From contig CAVQKF010000011.1 of the NCBI GenBank assembly GCA_963712955.1, positions 1 through 64,000 on the forward strand: DNA of 64,000 nt, read 5' to 3'. Of the stretch, positions 44,047 through 53,062 are shown one piece after another (within the stretch, counting starts at the first letter, position 1; every line of letters starts with the position of its first letter). The notes below the pieces were generated by a model, which was not told where the DNA came from, ran no database searches, and saw only the letters and a program-made list of their open reading frames with translations. Position numbers and translations under genes: made by a program. The DNA comes from DATFVJ01 sp963712955. GTDB lineage: Bacteria > Actinomycetota > Actinomycetes > Streptosporangiales > Streptosporangiaceae.

Positions 44047-45711
44047 ATGCCCGAGCCGTTCAACGCATCTACCTACCTGATCGACAGGCACGTCGCGGAT
44101 GGCCGCGGCGAGCGAGTCGCGGTCACCGGTCCGGCGGGCACGCTGAGCTACGCCGGGCTGCTTGCGCTCGTAGAGAACCTCGCGGCCGGTCTGCGCGAAC
44201 TTGGCGTGCGGCCCGAGGAACGCGTGGTCATGGCTGCCTCCGACAGTCCGGGGCTGCTTGCCGCGATTCTCGCGGCCATGCGCATCGGCGCGGTCGCTGT
44301 CCCTGTCAACACCATGCTGACCGGACGTGAGCTCGCTGAACTCCTCCGGGACGCCCGCGCGAGGATAGCTTTCTTCTCCGGTGAATTCGCCGCGGCAGCG
44401 GCGCAGGCCGCCGGGGCAGCACCCGAACTGCGTGACGTAGTGCTCGCCCCGGCCTGGGAAGACGCTCCCGACGCGGCCGGCGCAGCGGCGGGCGAGGGCT
44501 CCGCGGCGGAGGAAACAGCCGCCGCGGCATTCCCGCCACGGATCAGCGTCGCCTCGCTGGACCAGGTGATCGCCCACGGCAGCCGTCATGGAGACCGTTC
44601 GCCGCACCCTACCTGGGGCGACTCCGCTGGGCTCTGGCTGTACACGTCCGGCACCACAGGCACCGCGAAGGGCGCAATCCACCGGCACGCCAACATCCGC
44701 TATGTCGCGGAGACCTACCCGCGCGAGGTGCTCGGCATCACCGCGCACGACCGCTGCTACTCGGTGGCCAAGCTTTTCTTCGCCTACGGTCTGGGCAACT
44801 CGGCGTTCTTCCCGCTTTCTGCGGGCGGGACGGCGATTCTGGACCCGGCCAGGCCAACACCTGCGCTCGTGGCGCAGCGGCTGGCGAGCTATCAGCCCAC
44901 ATTGTTCTTCGCCGTGCCCTCCTTCTACGCGGCGCTGCTCGCCGCCGACCCGCCCGCCGACGCGCTTTGGTCGGTGCGGCTTGCCGTATCGGCGGGTGAG
45001 ACCCTGCCCGCAGGGATCTACCAGCGCTTCCGCGACCGATTCGGCGTCAGCATCCTCGACGGCATCGGCTCCACGGAGGCACTGCACATCTTCTTGTCGA
45101 ACCGGCCAGGATCGGTCCGGCCTGGCACCTCGGGCACGCCGGTGACCGGGTACGAGGTGGACATTCGCGACGAGGCGGGCACGTCGCTGGCCGACGGCCT
45201 GCCCGGCGAGCTCTACCTGAAGGCGCCCTCCGCGGCGCTCGGCTACTGGTGCCGTACCGACACCACCCGCAAGGTATTCCAGGGGGAGTGGCTGCGCACC
45301 GGCGACCTGTACGTGCGCTCCGCCGACGGTTACTACACCTGCCTGGGCAGATCCAGCGACATGATCAAGGCGGGCGGTATCTGGGTCTCGCCCGCCGAGG
45401 TGGAGGCGCGGCTGCTCGAGCATCCTGGCGTCGCTCAGGCGGCGGTCGTCGGGCTGGCCGGCGCGGACGGGCTCGAAACCCCGGTGGCCTGTGTGGTCCG
45501 CGCGGAGGACCAGGCGGCGCGGGCGGCCGACCTTGTCGCGTTCTGCCGGGATGGCCTGGCCGCTTTCAAGCGGCCGCGCACGATCTTTTTCGTGGATTCG
45601 CTGCCGATCACGGCAACAGGCAAGCTGCGGCGTTTCGCGGTACGCGAGATGGCAGGGCACCTGCTCGCGGGCCAGGTAAGCGGCGGGCAGCCGGGTGCGG
45701 AACGTGTCTGA
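44047..45711 (+). CDS. Benzoate-CoA ligase family protein
   Basis: 554 residues. FNASTYLIDRHVADGRGERVA is the typical benzoate-CoA-ligase opening. AMP-binding motifs: LWLYTSGTTGTAKGAIHRH, ILDGIGSTEALHIF, WLRTGDLYVRSADGYYTCLG, GRSSDMIKAGGIWVSPAEVE, and the C-terminal catalytic Lys in LPITATGKLRRF. It activates an aromatic or related carboxylic acid with ATP and CoA; the substrate is not evident. A ~40-residue Ala/Glu-rich insert lies near residue 150. Its TGA stop lies within the target duplication of the IS1380 element that follows. Confidence 0.87.
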   Translation: MPEPFNASTYLIDRHVADGRGERVAVTGPAGTLSYAGLLALVENLAAGLRELGVRPEERVVMAASDSPGLLAAILAAMRIGAVAVPVNTMLTGRELAELLRDARARIAFFSGEFAAAAAQAAGAAPELRDVVLAPAWEDAPDAAGAAAGEGSAAEETAAAAFPPRISVASLDQVIAHGSRHGDRSPHPTWGDSAGLWLYTSGTTGTAKGAIHRHANIRYVAETYPREVLGITAHDRCYSVAKLFFAYGLGNSAFFPLSAGGTAILDPARPTPALVAQRLASYQPTLFFAVPSFYAALLAADPPADALWSVRLAVSAGETLPAGIYQRFRDRFGVSILDGIGSTEALHIFLSNRPGSVRPGTSGTPVTGYEVDIRDEAGTSLADGLPGELYLKAPSAALGYWCRTDTTRKVFQGEWLRTGDLYVRSADGYYTCLGRSSDMIKAGGIWVSPAEVEARLLEHPGVAQAAVVGLAGADGLETPVACVVRAEDQAARAADLVAFCRDGLAAFKRPRTIFFVDSLPITATGKLRRFAVREMAGHLLAGQVSGGQPGAERV

Positions 45712-47518
45712 CCCGAATCCACAAGTAGATCGGAAACACGCCGCCGCAGGTTCCCGGGATCACGGTTCCCTGCTGGGATGATCGAGCGTGACAGCGCTGG
45801 AACCTCCCAGGAAGAGAGTCTCCCGGATGGTGATGACACCGGGCACGCGGGGCCGGACCCGCGGCAAGATCCAGATCGGGGCGGATGACCCGTCGCTGAC
45901 GGCCGCCGGCGGGATGCTCGCGGTGACCGAGCTGTGCGGCAGGCTCGGCCTGATCGAGGCCCTGGATGCGGAGATCGGGCCGGTCAAGCAGCGCAAGCGG
46001 GGGTTCACCGGCGGGCAGGTGCTGACCGATGGCCGCCGCGCAGCTGGCCGGCGAGGACTTCCTGGTCGGGCTGGACCGGCTGCGCGCCGATGAGGCCGGC
46101 CAGCAGGTCACGCCGGTGCCGGGCCTGGCGGCCCCGGCCGCCACCGGGCTGGCGCGCCGGCTCACGGCCCGGCACTGGCGCGGCGCCGAGGCCGGCCTGG
46201 CGCAGGCGACCGCGAAGATGGCGGGCCTGCTGCCCCCCGAGCGCGCGGCGGAGCTGGCGGAAGGGCCGGTGACCATCGACATCGACGCCACCGACGTGGA
46301 GGTGTACGGGAGCAGGAAACGCGGCGTGGCCTACACCTACCAGGGGCAGCGGGCCGGGCGGCCGCACGTGGCGGCCTGGGCCGAGACGGAGATCCCGCTG
46401 GCCGCCGACCTGCTGGCCGGCGATGACGACCCCCGCTCCAGCGCGGTGGAGCTGCTGGGGCGGGCGCTGGCCGCCCTGCAGCAGGCCGTCCGGGACGGGG
46501 CGGCGGCGGCCGGGCGGAAGATCGCGCTGCGCGCCGACGCCGGGTACTTCGCCGGGGACCTGGCCCGCGCCGCCGCCGCCGCAGGCATGGAATTTGCGAT
46601 CGGCGCCAAGCGGATCACCACCATGTGGAAGGCGCTGGCCGGGATCGCCGACGACGCCTGGCGGGATGCGGCCGGCATGGACCACGCGCAGGTCGCCGTC
46701 TCGCCGTACCGGCCCGGCGGCTGGCCCGGCGGCACGGTGCTGCTGGTCCGCCGGGTGAAGCTGGACCCCGGGCAGGTGTCCGCCGACCCCCGCTCCCGGC
46801 GGCGCCGCACCCTGCACCCCGATCAGCGGGCGCTGCCGATCCCGGAGCTGGAGGCCGAGCCGGCCATCTACGCCTACAGCTTCATCCTCACCAACCGTGA
46901 CGTGTCCACCCCGGCCAGGGCCGTGGCGTGCGAGCACTGGTACCGGCACCGCACCAGCATCGAGAACATCTTCCGGGACAGCAAGCACGGCGCCGCGCTG
47001 CGGCACCTGCCCTCAGGCTATGAGCAGGTCAATACCGCCTGGATGTGGGCGTCGCTGATCACCGCGGCGGTCGCCGCCTGGCTGCACCAGCTCACCGGGC
47101 TCATCAGCGGCGGCCAGCTGGTGGAAGGCCACGGTGTCCGCGGCGGCAAGGCGATGATCGCCACCTTGCGCCGGACCCTGATCGCCACCCCCGCCCGGCT
47201 GGTCCGCCACGGCGGGCAGCTGATCATGCGGCTGGCCCCCGGCCCGCACCTGCTGCCGCACATCCTCGCCACGATCCGCGCCCTGCCCGCCCCCGGCTAG
47301 CCAGCCGCAGGCCAGCATCACCCGCGCCCGCACAGCCGCCACCGGCACCAAGTCCCCAGGCCACGGCCCCGAAGGCCCCGCACCCGCAGAAAGGCCCCGA
47401 ACCCGCGAGCCCGGCGCGAACACCCGGGCTATCGCCATGTTCTCCAGCCCGGCCCGGCCACTCCAAGATCATCTACCTGGCTGTGGACAACAGCCGACGC
47501 CCTACTCGTGGATTCGGG
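45712..47518 (+). mobile_element. IS1380-family insertion sequence
   Basis: Ends are 17-bp inverted repeats at 45712-45728 (CCCGAATCCACAAGTAG) and 47502-47518 (reverse complement CCCGAATCCACGAGTAG, one mismatch). They are flanked by a 5-bp direct repeat TCTGA at 45707-45711 and 47519-47523. The element is 1807 bp and holds one transposase gene. Inserted at the stop codon of the ligase gene. Confidence 0.9.
45788..47300 (+). pseudogene. IS1380-family transposase, frameshift near residue 80
   Basis: The N-terminal frame (MTALEPPRKRVSRMVMTPGT; GGMLAVTELCGRLGLIEALD; GGQVLTD) changes near 46025 to the frame starting AAAQLAGEDFLVGLDRLRAD. DDE residues: VTIDIDATDVEVYG, ALRADAGYFAGDLA and YRHRTSIENIFRDSKHG. 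About 500 residues if joined. Either inactivated, mis-assembled, or made by frameshifting; no classic slippery heptamer was seen. Confidence 0.85.
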
Positions 47519-47523
47519 TCTGA

Positions 47524-47674
47524 CGGGCCTTGCGCCGGTCGAGGTCGGCGATCTGCTTGTGCAGGGCGGCGCGGCGGGCCTGCTGCTCACGTTGGGCGTG
47601 CTGGGCGGCGGCGGGGGTGGCGGCGGCGAGGTGGGCGGCACGTTCAGGCCCGAAAATACGTGTGGCGAAGAATT
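47524..47674 (-). pseudogene. 3' exon fragment of intron-split serine recombinase
   Basis: Reads FFATRIFGPERAAHLAAATP and then EQQARRAALHKQIADLDRRK on the minus strand. This is the helical C-terminal segment that follows the zinc ribbon in large serine recombinases. It continues the 5' part (ends PMLDAIG at 49586) once the group II intron is removed. The gene stops abruptly at the former ligase end, so the recombinase was already truncated or was fused there. Confidence 0.75.
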
Positions 47675-49585
47675 ATCCCGGTAGGGACCGCCCTTGCGGG
47701 CGGCCCCCCGGACAGATCCCGACGTGCGGAACTACCGCATCGGGCTCCTGCCTCAGGTCCTGGCGTCGAAGCGCACGCTGGGTTGGGGATGCACGATGCG
47801 GACAGGCGGCAGCCATCGGTCGATGAGGCGACTCATCCTCTGCCAGGTCAGGCGGTGCCGCTGGCTCCGGCAGCGAAGTGCACGCAGCCAGTAGCGGCCC
47901 GCCTGGCGGTGGAAGGTCCCCACAGCGTCGATGTTGCCTGGCACGGCGTAGTAGGCGAGATGACCCCGCACCACGCTTGCCAGCCAGCGCCCCTGCTCGG
48001 GGACGGGCAGGTGCCGGCGTCGCTTGAGCTCGGTTTTCACCCGCTTGAGCTTCGCCCGCATCCGGCGTTGGATGGTGATGCGCCGGAGCCAGAAGCGCCC
48101 GTCCCTCGTCTTCCCGCAGAGGTGCGTGAAGCCGAGGAAGTCGAACGTCTCCGGTTTGGGAAGGCCCCGCTCCGACCGGTGCTGGGCCGCGAAGCGCCCG
48201 AACTCGATGAGGCGGGTCTTCTCCGGATGCAACTCCAGGTTGAACTTCGCAAATCGCTCACGAAGGTCCCTCAGGAACTGCTTCGCATCACCAAGGTGCT
48301 GGAACCCGGCAACGAAGTCATCGGCGAACCTCACGACGACCATGTCGCCTCTGGCGTGCCGATGTCTCCACTGCCTGGCCCACTGGTCGAACACGTAGTG
48401 GAGGTAGACGTTAGCGAGCAACGGTGAAACCGATGCCCCCTGCGGTGACCCCTCTATCGTCTCCTTCCAGTTCCCGTCCTCGATGACCCCTGCGTTCAGC
48501 CACTTCCGGATGAGCCGCAGGACTCGTTTGTCCGCGATACGGTGCCCGAGAAACTTCTCCAGCCAAGAATGATCGAGCTTGGAAAAGAAGTCGCTGATGT
48601 CAGCGTCGAGCACGTAGTTCACCTTCTTCCTTGAGATTCCGACGCTCAGCGCATCCAGCGCATCGTGCGGGCTGCGCCCTGGCCGGAACCCGTAGGAGAA
48701 GCCGAGGAAGTCCTCCTCATAAATGGCATTCAATACCTCGACCACCGCCCGTTGGACGATCTTGTCCTCCAAAGTGGCGATGCCGAGCGGCCGGAACCGC
48801 CCGTCTGGTTTCGGTATGTACACCCTCCGAGATGGACTCGCCCGGTAGGCACCGCTGTGGACCCGGGAGAGCAGGTTCTCGAGGTTTGTCCTCAAGTCCT
48901 GCCGGTAGGTCTCCCACGTCACCTTGTCCACCCCCGGTGTGGCCCTCGGGTTGATGGCCGCAAAGGCCGCCCACAGGCGGGAGAGGTCGACGTGGTGCAG
49001 CAGTGCCGTGAACCGTATGTCCTTGTCCCTTCTTGCTACTAGACGCACACGGGCCAGCCCGCTTGCCACGCCTTGCCCGGCACTGAGTCCGGGACGTGTT
49101 CGGCCGTCCGTGTTCCCCTCGGCCGGGCTGCTTCCCTCCACCGCCTCCGCAACCGGCACACCGGTCTTGTTCGGCAGCTTCGCAGGTACTACCAGCCCGT
49201 CTGACTTCTCGTGCTCGTTCATCTCAGGCGTGCGGCCTTGGCCTTCCCTGAGCGGCCCGCCCGGAGATCAGCCGGACGGGCGAGCACGAGACCTCCCGGT
49301 TCTCGCGCAGAGAGACTCCACGCATGCCCTGGTTCCCAGACCCCGCGGGGTCCGCCATCAGCTCGCGATAGCGCTGCTGACGATGTTGCCTTCCGCTTCT
49401 ACGACAGCGTCGGCACCCCGGATCGGCATTTCGGGGCTCAATAGCCCGGCCTGCGTGTACCCCTGTCAATGCTTCGCCTGCGCCCTCACGGACGCCGACG
49501 CATGACCCGGGGTCGTCGTGGGTCGCTGGCCCTTCGACGTAGAGCGTTCTCATCTCCTTCTCCCTGCCGGTTTATCCCGGCGCAC
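47675..49585 (-). mobile_element. Group II intron inserted in a serine recombinase gene
   Basis: 5' end GTGCGCCGGGATAAACC at 49585 matches the GUGYG consensus; 3' end ...CCGGGAT at 47675 ends in AY. Domain V is visible just upstream of the 3' end (AGCCCGATGCGG TAGT TCCGCACGTCGGG), followed by a GC-rich domain VI hairpin. Length 1911 bp, with the reverse transcriptase in domain IV. Removing it joins recombinase codons in frame (...GACGCCATCGGCG + AATTCTTCGCC...). Confidence 0.85.
47753..49222 (-). CDS. ltrA: Group II intron reverse transcriptase/maturase
   Basis: 489 residues. RT blocks: TPGVDKVTWETY, RRVYIPKPDGRFRPLGIATLEDKIVQRAV, GFSYGFRPGRSPHDAL, VLDADISDFFSKLDH, GSPQGASVSPLLANVYL, catalytic VRFADDFVAGF (FADD), and thumb/X domain (FDFLGFTHLCGKTRDGRFWL; WLASVVRGHLAYYAVPGN). 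The HNH endonuclease domain found in some maturases is absent. Splices and mobilises the host intron. Start ATG 49222 is clear; the ORF lies wholly within domain IV. Confidence 0.92.
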   Translation of the reverse strand: MNEHEKSDGLVVPAKLPNKTGVPVAEAVEGSSPAEGNTDGRTRPGLSAGQGVASGLARVRLVARRDKDIRFTALLHHVDLSRLWAAFAAINPRATPGVDKVTWETYRQDLRTNLENLLSRVHSGAYRASPSRRVYIPKPDGRFRPLGIATLEDKIVQRAVVEVLNAIYEEDFLGFSYGFRPGRSPHDALDALSVGISRKKVNYVLDADISDFFSKLDHSWLEKFLGHRIADKRVLRLIRKWLNAGVIEDGNWKETIEGSPQGASVSPLLANVYLHYVFDQWARQWRHRHARGDMVVVRFADDFVAGFQHLGDAKQFLRDLRERFAKFNLELHPEKTRLIEFGRFAAQHRSERGLPKPETFDFLGFTHLCGKTRDGRFWLRRITIQRRMRAKLKRVKTELKRRRHLPVPEQGRWLASVVRGHLAYYAVPGNIDAVGTFHRQAGRYWLRALRCRSQRHRLTWQRMSRLIDRWLPPVRIVHPQPSVRFDART

Positions 49586-50573
49586 CGCCGATGGCGTCGA
49601 GCATGGGGCGTTCGCCGATCATGACGGTTGGCGGGTGGCCGGGGTGGCGGCCGGCGGTGCGGGGGTCGCGGGGGTTCAGTGGGCAGAGGTAGTAGACGTA
49701 TTGGCTGCCGGTGCCGCGCATGACGCCTTTTTGGAGGCGTCCGCAGATGGCGCAGCGGATGTAGCCGCGCAGGGTGTAGGTGCGGGTTGTGGCGGGGTGG
49801 GGGTTGGGGCCGTCCCCGGTGCGGGACCGGGGCCGTCCGGTGACCTGCTGGGCCTGCTCCCATATCTGGCGGGGGACGAGTTCGGGGTGGACGGGTCCGG
49901 GTGACCAGATCCACGCCTCCGGGGGGCGGGGGCGGCCTTTCTTGTCGGTGCGGCCGTAGACCATGTACCCGGTGTATTTGGGGTTGGCCAGGATGGCCTG
50001 GATGGCGGCTTTAGTCCACACGCCGGCGGCGTTGCGGGCTTGGGGCGGCGGGTAGCGGCCGGGGTCGGCGTTGAGCCGGGCGGCGATCTGCTCGTATCCG
50101 GCGCGTTCGGTGACGCGCCAGGTGAAGATCTGCTCGACCACGGGTGCGCGCTGCGGGTCGGGGGTGAGCCGGGTCTTGTGGCGCCCTTCGGCGCGTTTGA
50201 GCGGGACCGGGTGGGGGATTTTGTCGGCGAGGTAGCCGTAGGGGGGTTTGCCGACGTTGTACCCGGCGATGGTGTGCTCACGGAATCCGCGCCACGCCTT
50301 TTCTTTGAGCTGGAGCCGGAACCATTCCGCGACGCCTTGCTTGACCCGGCGTACCAGGACGGTGGTGGCGTTCGCGCCGGCTACGTCGATCGGCTCGTCG
50401 GACGCGAACAGCGGGATACCGGCGAGGGAGAGTTCTTTTTCGAGTTTCAGGGCGTAGAACGTGTCGCGGCCGGATCGTTCGATGTCTTCGCAGATGACGG
50501 CGGCGAACCGGGGCGCGGGCTGCGGGCTTCGGTGAGCAGGTCGGCGAGTCCGCCGTCGCGCGGGAGGCCGCTG
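49586..50573 (-). pseudogene. Large serine recombinase, 5' part, truncated and frameshifted
   Basis: From ~50573 the minus strand reads GLPRDGGLADLLTEA, then after a frame change near 50525 FAAVICEDIERSGRDTFYAL, GYNVGKPPYGYLADKIPHP, the recombinase domain YEQIAARLNADPGRYPPPQ, AIQAILANPKYTGYMVYGR, and a zinc ribbon (IRCAICGRLQKGVM...YYLC). The catalytic N-terminal strand with the Ser is missing, cut where a plus-strand conjugation-gene remnant begins. The 3' end is at the intron boundary 49586. It would have been an integrase of an actinomycete integrative element. Confidence 0.8.
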
Positions 50574-50575
50574 GT

Positions 50576-51135
50576 GGTGGCTGGGGTGTGGGGGCTGGGG
50601 TTAGCGTGGGCGCGGGGCTGGCCGCCGCGTCGGCTGGCGGTGGCGGCATTGTGGTGCCTGCCGATGCTGGTGGTATCGGCGGCTTCCTATGCGGCCTGGC
50701 GCGGCGGCGGCCTGCACACCGCAGCCACCGCCCCCTACCGCCAATGGCTGGACTCCTGGCACGCCGTAGGCCGGGGAAACTTGGTGGAGGCGGCGGCGAT
50801 CATCGCTCCGTCCGCCGTGCCGCTGGGCCTGCTGCTGGGGGCGGCGGTGTGGCGGTCACGGATCGGGCTGATGGAGGCGGGCTCGGCGGGCTGGTCCCCG
50901 GCCGCCCCGGTGGTATTCGATGAGCGGCAGTGGCGGCGGGCCGCGCGGACGGCGGCGCAGCGGGCGCGGGCGCCGGGTGGGGTGCCGCTGTTATCGGCGC
51001 GTGGGAACCCGAATCTGGGGGCGCCCTGCGTTGGAGGTGGACTGGCCGGACGGCGATGTGACCGGGGAGGTGCGGTGGCGCGGTGTGCGGAACGGAACGC
51101 TGACGATCCGGCATGGCTACCGGCTGTTGTCCTAG
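50576..51135 (+). pseudogene. Remnant of integrative-element membrane protein (conjugation ATPase N-terminus)
   Basis: The plus strand reads GLGLAWARGWPPRRLAVAAL, WCLPMLVVSAASYAAWRGGG, YRQWLDSWHAVGRGNLVEAA, APSAVPLGLLLGAAVWRSRI, EAGSAGWSPAAPVVFDERQW. This is the membrane-proximal N-terminus of the ATP-binding transfer proteins encoded by actinomycete integrative elements. After GGVPLLSARG (~51005) a frame change leads to ALEVDWPDGDVTGEVRWRGV and stop 51135. No Walker motifs remain. Its 5' end abuts the recombinase remnant head to head. Confidence 0.6.
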
Positions 51136-51359
51136 GGGAGGTCTAGAGTTGGCCCGTTATGTGGCCAACCGCGTACGCGGAAAATGCCGGGCATGGCCGC
51201 CCAGCACTTTCCGTGTCATCTCAGAGGACGACTGGTACGTATTCCGGCTGTCAACTGGCAACCATCAACTCGGAGTACAAATGTACCCTGGCTTAGCGCC
51301 AGTGCCAAGGCGGTCCTCTGGGCGCGTCGCGCCACGAAGTTCGACCGAGAGGACCATCT

Positions 51360-51491
51360 ATGCACGGATTAACGCTGGCCGTGACGGTCGCCGTCGCCGC
51401 AGGTGGCGGAATCGTGGTAAGTAAGGCCATCACGATCATCGTGGTCGTGGTCAAGCCGGGCAAGCGGCGCGGTAAGAAGAAACGGCTGTGA
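51360..51491 (+). CDS. 43-residue membrane peptide with polybasic tail
   Basis: ATG 51360 follows GAGAGGA at good spacing. The peptide has a hydrophobic stretch (LTLAVTVAVAAGGGIVVSKA, ITIIVVVV) and then KPGKRRGKKKRL, stop TGA 51491. It is intact in an area full of broken genes. I know no family for it. The layout fits a small membrane peptide, a transfer-related leader, or a type I-like toxin; nothing in the sequence decides. Confidence 0.5.
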   Translation: MHGLTLAVTVAVAAGGGIVVSKAITIIVVVVKPGKRRGKKKRL

Positions 51492-51495
51492 AGTG

Positions 51496-51834
51496 TTCCG
51501 GCGTCACGGCGTCACGCTGAGCCGACGACTATAGGACTCTGGAGGTCACGGATCCCACCCGCGCTGGCGGCACGCCTCACGGGGTGTGCCACCAGCGCTC
51601 AAGTGAGTGCCCGGACGGCACTATGAGGTTTGCTTCTTGGTTCGTGGCAGTGGCGGGATGGCGGGTGTGCGGTGGCCAGCCACCGCCTCGGCCCGAGGGT
51701 GGGTGGGCCACTAAGGCGCCCGGGCCTGGCGCGCGCGCCGTTTCCGGAATCCTGGCGCGCCTCGGCGGAGTCCGCCATGCCCGCGCGGCGGGCACGCCAC
51801 CACCCGGCGGGGCCGCATCAGCCGTTGCTCATAC
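51496..51834. other. Region with first copy of a degenerate ~110-bp direct repeat
   Basis: No gene seen. 51640-51775 shares a series of blocks in the same order with 55880-56080 (TGGTTnGTGGCAGT, GGCGGGTG, GGGTGGGCCAC, TCCTGGCGCGCCT). See the corresponding entry at 55859. Confidence 0.4.
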
Positions 51835-52224
51835 TCAAGCCACGGCTTCGACCACCTCGACCCGGCTCGGGTTGGCCTCAACCTCAACCACGAGATTGAA
51901 GTTCTCGGTTCTGCTCTCTGGTCTACTCTCCGGCGACGGGGTGACGATCCGCATGTTCTGGCCGGCATATGCCCGGATGTCAGCCACACCGGCAGGCCGG
52001 GCGCGAAGCCATTTCTCGACCGCTTCGCGGACCAGCTCCGAGGGGCGCACTCCACGCCGCGCGGCCTCGGCCAGTAGGTCCTCCGCGAGGGCCGACGCGA
52101 GGCGCGCCGAAACCACTTGACTGCCGGATGGCTTGCTCTCGATCTGCTCCGGCTCCTCTTCCCACTCGCCCTCGTCCTCGCTGTGCGCGAGGACCTCATC
52201 TGCTCGTCGCTCCCTCTCTGTCAT
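51835..52224 (-). CDS. Ribbon-helix-helix antitoxin-like protein
   Basis: 129 residues from ATG 52224. An acidic N-terminus (HSEDEGEWEEEPEQIE) precedes a RHH/CopG-type segment (QVVSARLASALAEDLLAEAA, RRGVRPSELVREAVEKWLRA) and a tail of unknown role. It starts one base after the stop of the BrnT-like gene, the toxin-then-antitoxin order of brnTA modules. It probably represses the pair via the dyad at 52529-52555. Confidence 0.7.
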   Translation of the reverse strand: MTERERRADEVLAHSEDEGEWEEEPEQIESKPSGSQVVSARLASALAEDLLAEAARRGVRPSELVREAVEKWLRARPAGVADIRAYAGQNMRIVTPSPESRPESRTENFNLVVEVEANPSRVEVVEAVA

Positions 52225-52225
52225 G

Positions 52226-52504
52226 TCAGCTCCGTTTCCACCACGCCCGCTCAACCGGGGTCGCATCTCGGCCGGTGATCGCTCGCCACAGTCCTGTTAG
52301 CGTCTCATCTTCCCGTATGAAGATCGCAAAGAACCCGCCCCCGCCATCTGGGCCAATCATCTGATGCGATGCTGCCCGATTTTTTCGGTTCCGTCGATAT
52401 TTCGGCGCCTCACGCCAGACGGCAAGTACGTGCGCAGGCTGCACACCGTGCTCGGCCAGATGCTCAATGTCATCATCCCGCCAGTCCCACTCGGCTATGT
52501 ACAT
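52226..52504 (-). CDS. BrnT-like toxin
   Basis: 92 residues from ATG 52504: MYIAEWDWRDDDIEHLAEHG, VQPAHVLAVWREAPKYRR, GGGFFAIFIREDETLTGLWR, AITGRDATPVERAWWKR. The opening W-D-W...NIEH-like segment and the closing ITGRDAT...R pattern resemble BrnT/RelE-like ribonuclease toxins. The frame is open upstream to 52585, but conservation begins at 52504. Antitoxin gene follows immediately. Confidence 0.65.
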   Translation of the reverse strand: MYIAEWDWRDDDIEHLAEHGVQPAHVLAVWREAPKYRRNRKNRAASHQMIGPDGGGGFFAIFIREDETLTGLWRAITGRDATPVERAWWKRS

Positions 52505-52528
52505 GCCGTCTACTTTCGTCTCCGGCCC

Positions 52529-52555
52529 GTCTACACTATGTTTACAACTGTAGAC
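52529..52555. promoter_or_regulatory. 27-bp palindromic operator between toxin-antitoxin pair and DUF6941 gene
   Basis: Outer arms GTCTACA (52529-52535) and TGTAGAC (52549-52555) are exact; the centre contains TGTTTACA, itself near-palindromic. It lies 25 bp before the BrnT-like start (-) and 33 bp before the DUF6941 start (+), so an RHH-type regulator binding here could control both directions. Confidence 0.65.
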
Positions 52556-52587
52556 CATCTCTAGAGGTCGAGTGACAGGGAGCACTG

Positions 52588-53034
52588 ATGCCGCAGATCG
52601 AGTACGTCGTGAACGCTGACCATGCTGAGGCCATCAATGGGAAGCTTTACTTGCAGGGGGCGGGGTGGACAGATGTGGTTCAACCGGTCGGTGCCGGAGG
52701 ACAGCCGGGGATCGTGCATATGGGGATGGCGGTCTCGATCCTCATCGGCTGGAACGAGACCAACCGAAGGTTCCCGCTCACCCTAACCTTGAGGCACGAA
52801 GACGGGGACGAGCTGACGCGGGTTGAGGCGCAGATCGAGGCCGGGCGTCCGCCTGGCATCCCGCCAGGGTCGGACTTTCGCAGTGTCCTCGCGATCGGCG
52901 CCGAGATCCAGTTTCCGAAGACAGGAAGCTATCAACTCCGGGCCGAGCTGGAAGACCAAGAGCGAACCGTTGTGTTCCGCGTGCTCCGTCCTCCCCCCGT
53001 GACTGGTGCGGCTGGTATATCGCCCCAGCCCTAG
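52588..53034 (+). CDS. DUF6941 family protein
   Basis: 148 residues: EYVVNADHAEAINGKLYLQG, AGWTDVV, GIVHMGMAVSILIGWNETNR, ELTRVEAQIEAGRPPGIPPG, SYQLRAELEDQERTVVFRVL. A beta-rich protein matching DUF6941 by eye. Function unknown. Its TAG stop is formed at the edge of the IS630 element (TA target + G of the element); the same stop would exist without the insertion, because GGG follows TA at the other end. Confidence 0.7.
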   Translation: MPQIEYVVNADHAEAINGKLYLQGAGWTDVVQPVGAGGQPGIVHMGMAVSILIGWNETNRRFPLTLTLRHEDGDELTRVEAQIEAGRPPGIPPGSDFRSVLAIGAEIQFPKTGSYQLRAELEDQERTVVFRVLRPPPVTGAAGISPQP

Positions 53035-53062
53035 TGCAGCCCCGCATTAGTCCTTGACGGGT

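Noticed and set aside
44005..45660. A 551-residue minus-strand ORF opposite the benzoate-CoA ligase
   Set aside because: Shadow of the ligase; no motifs, no plausible start.
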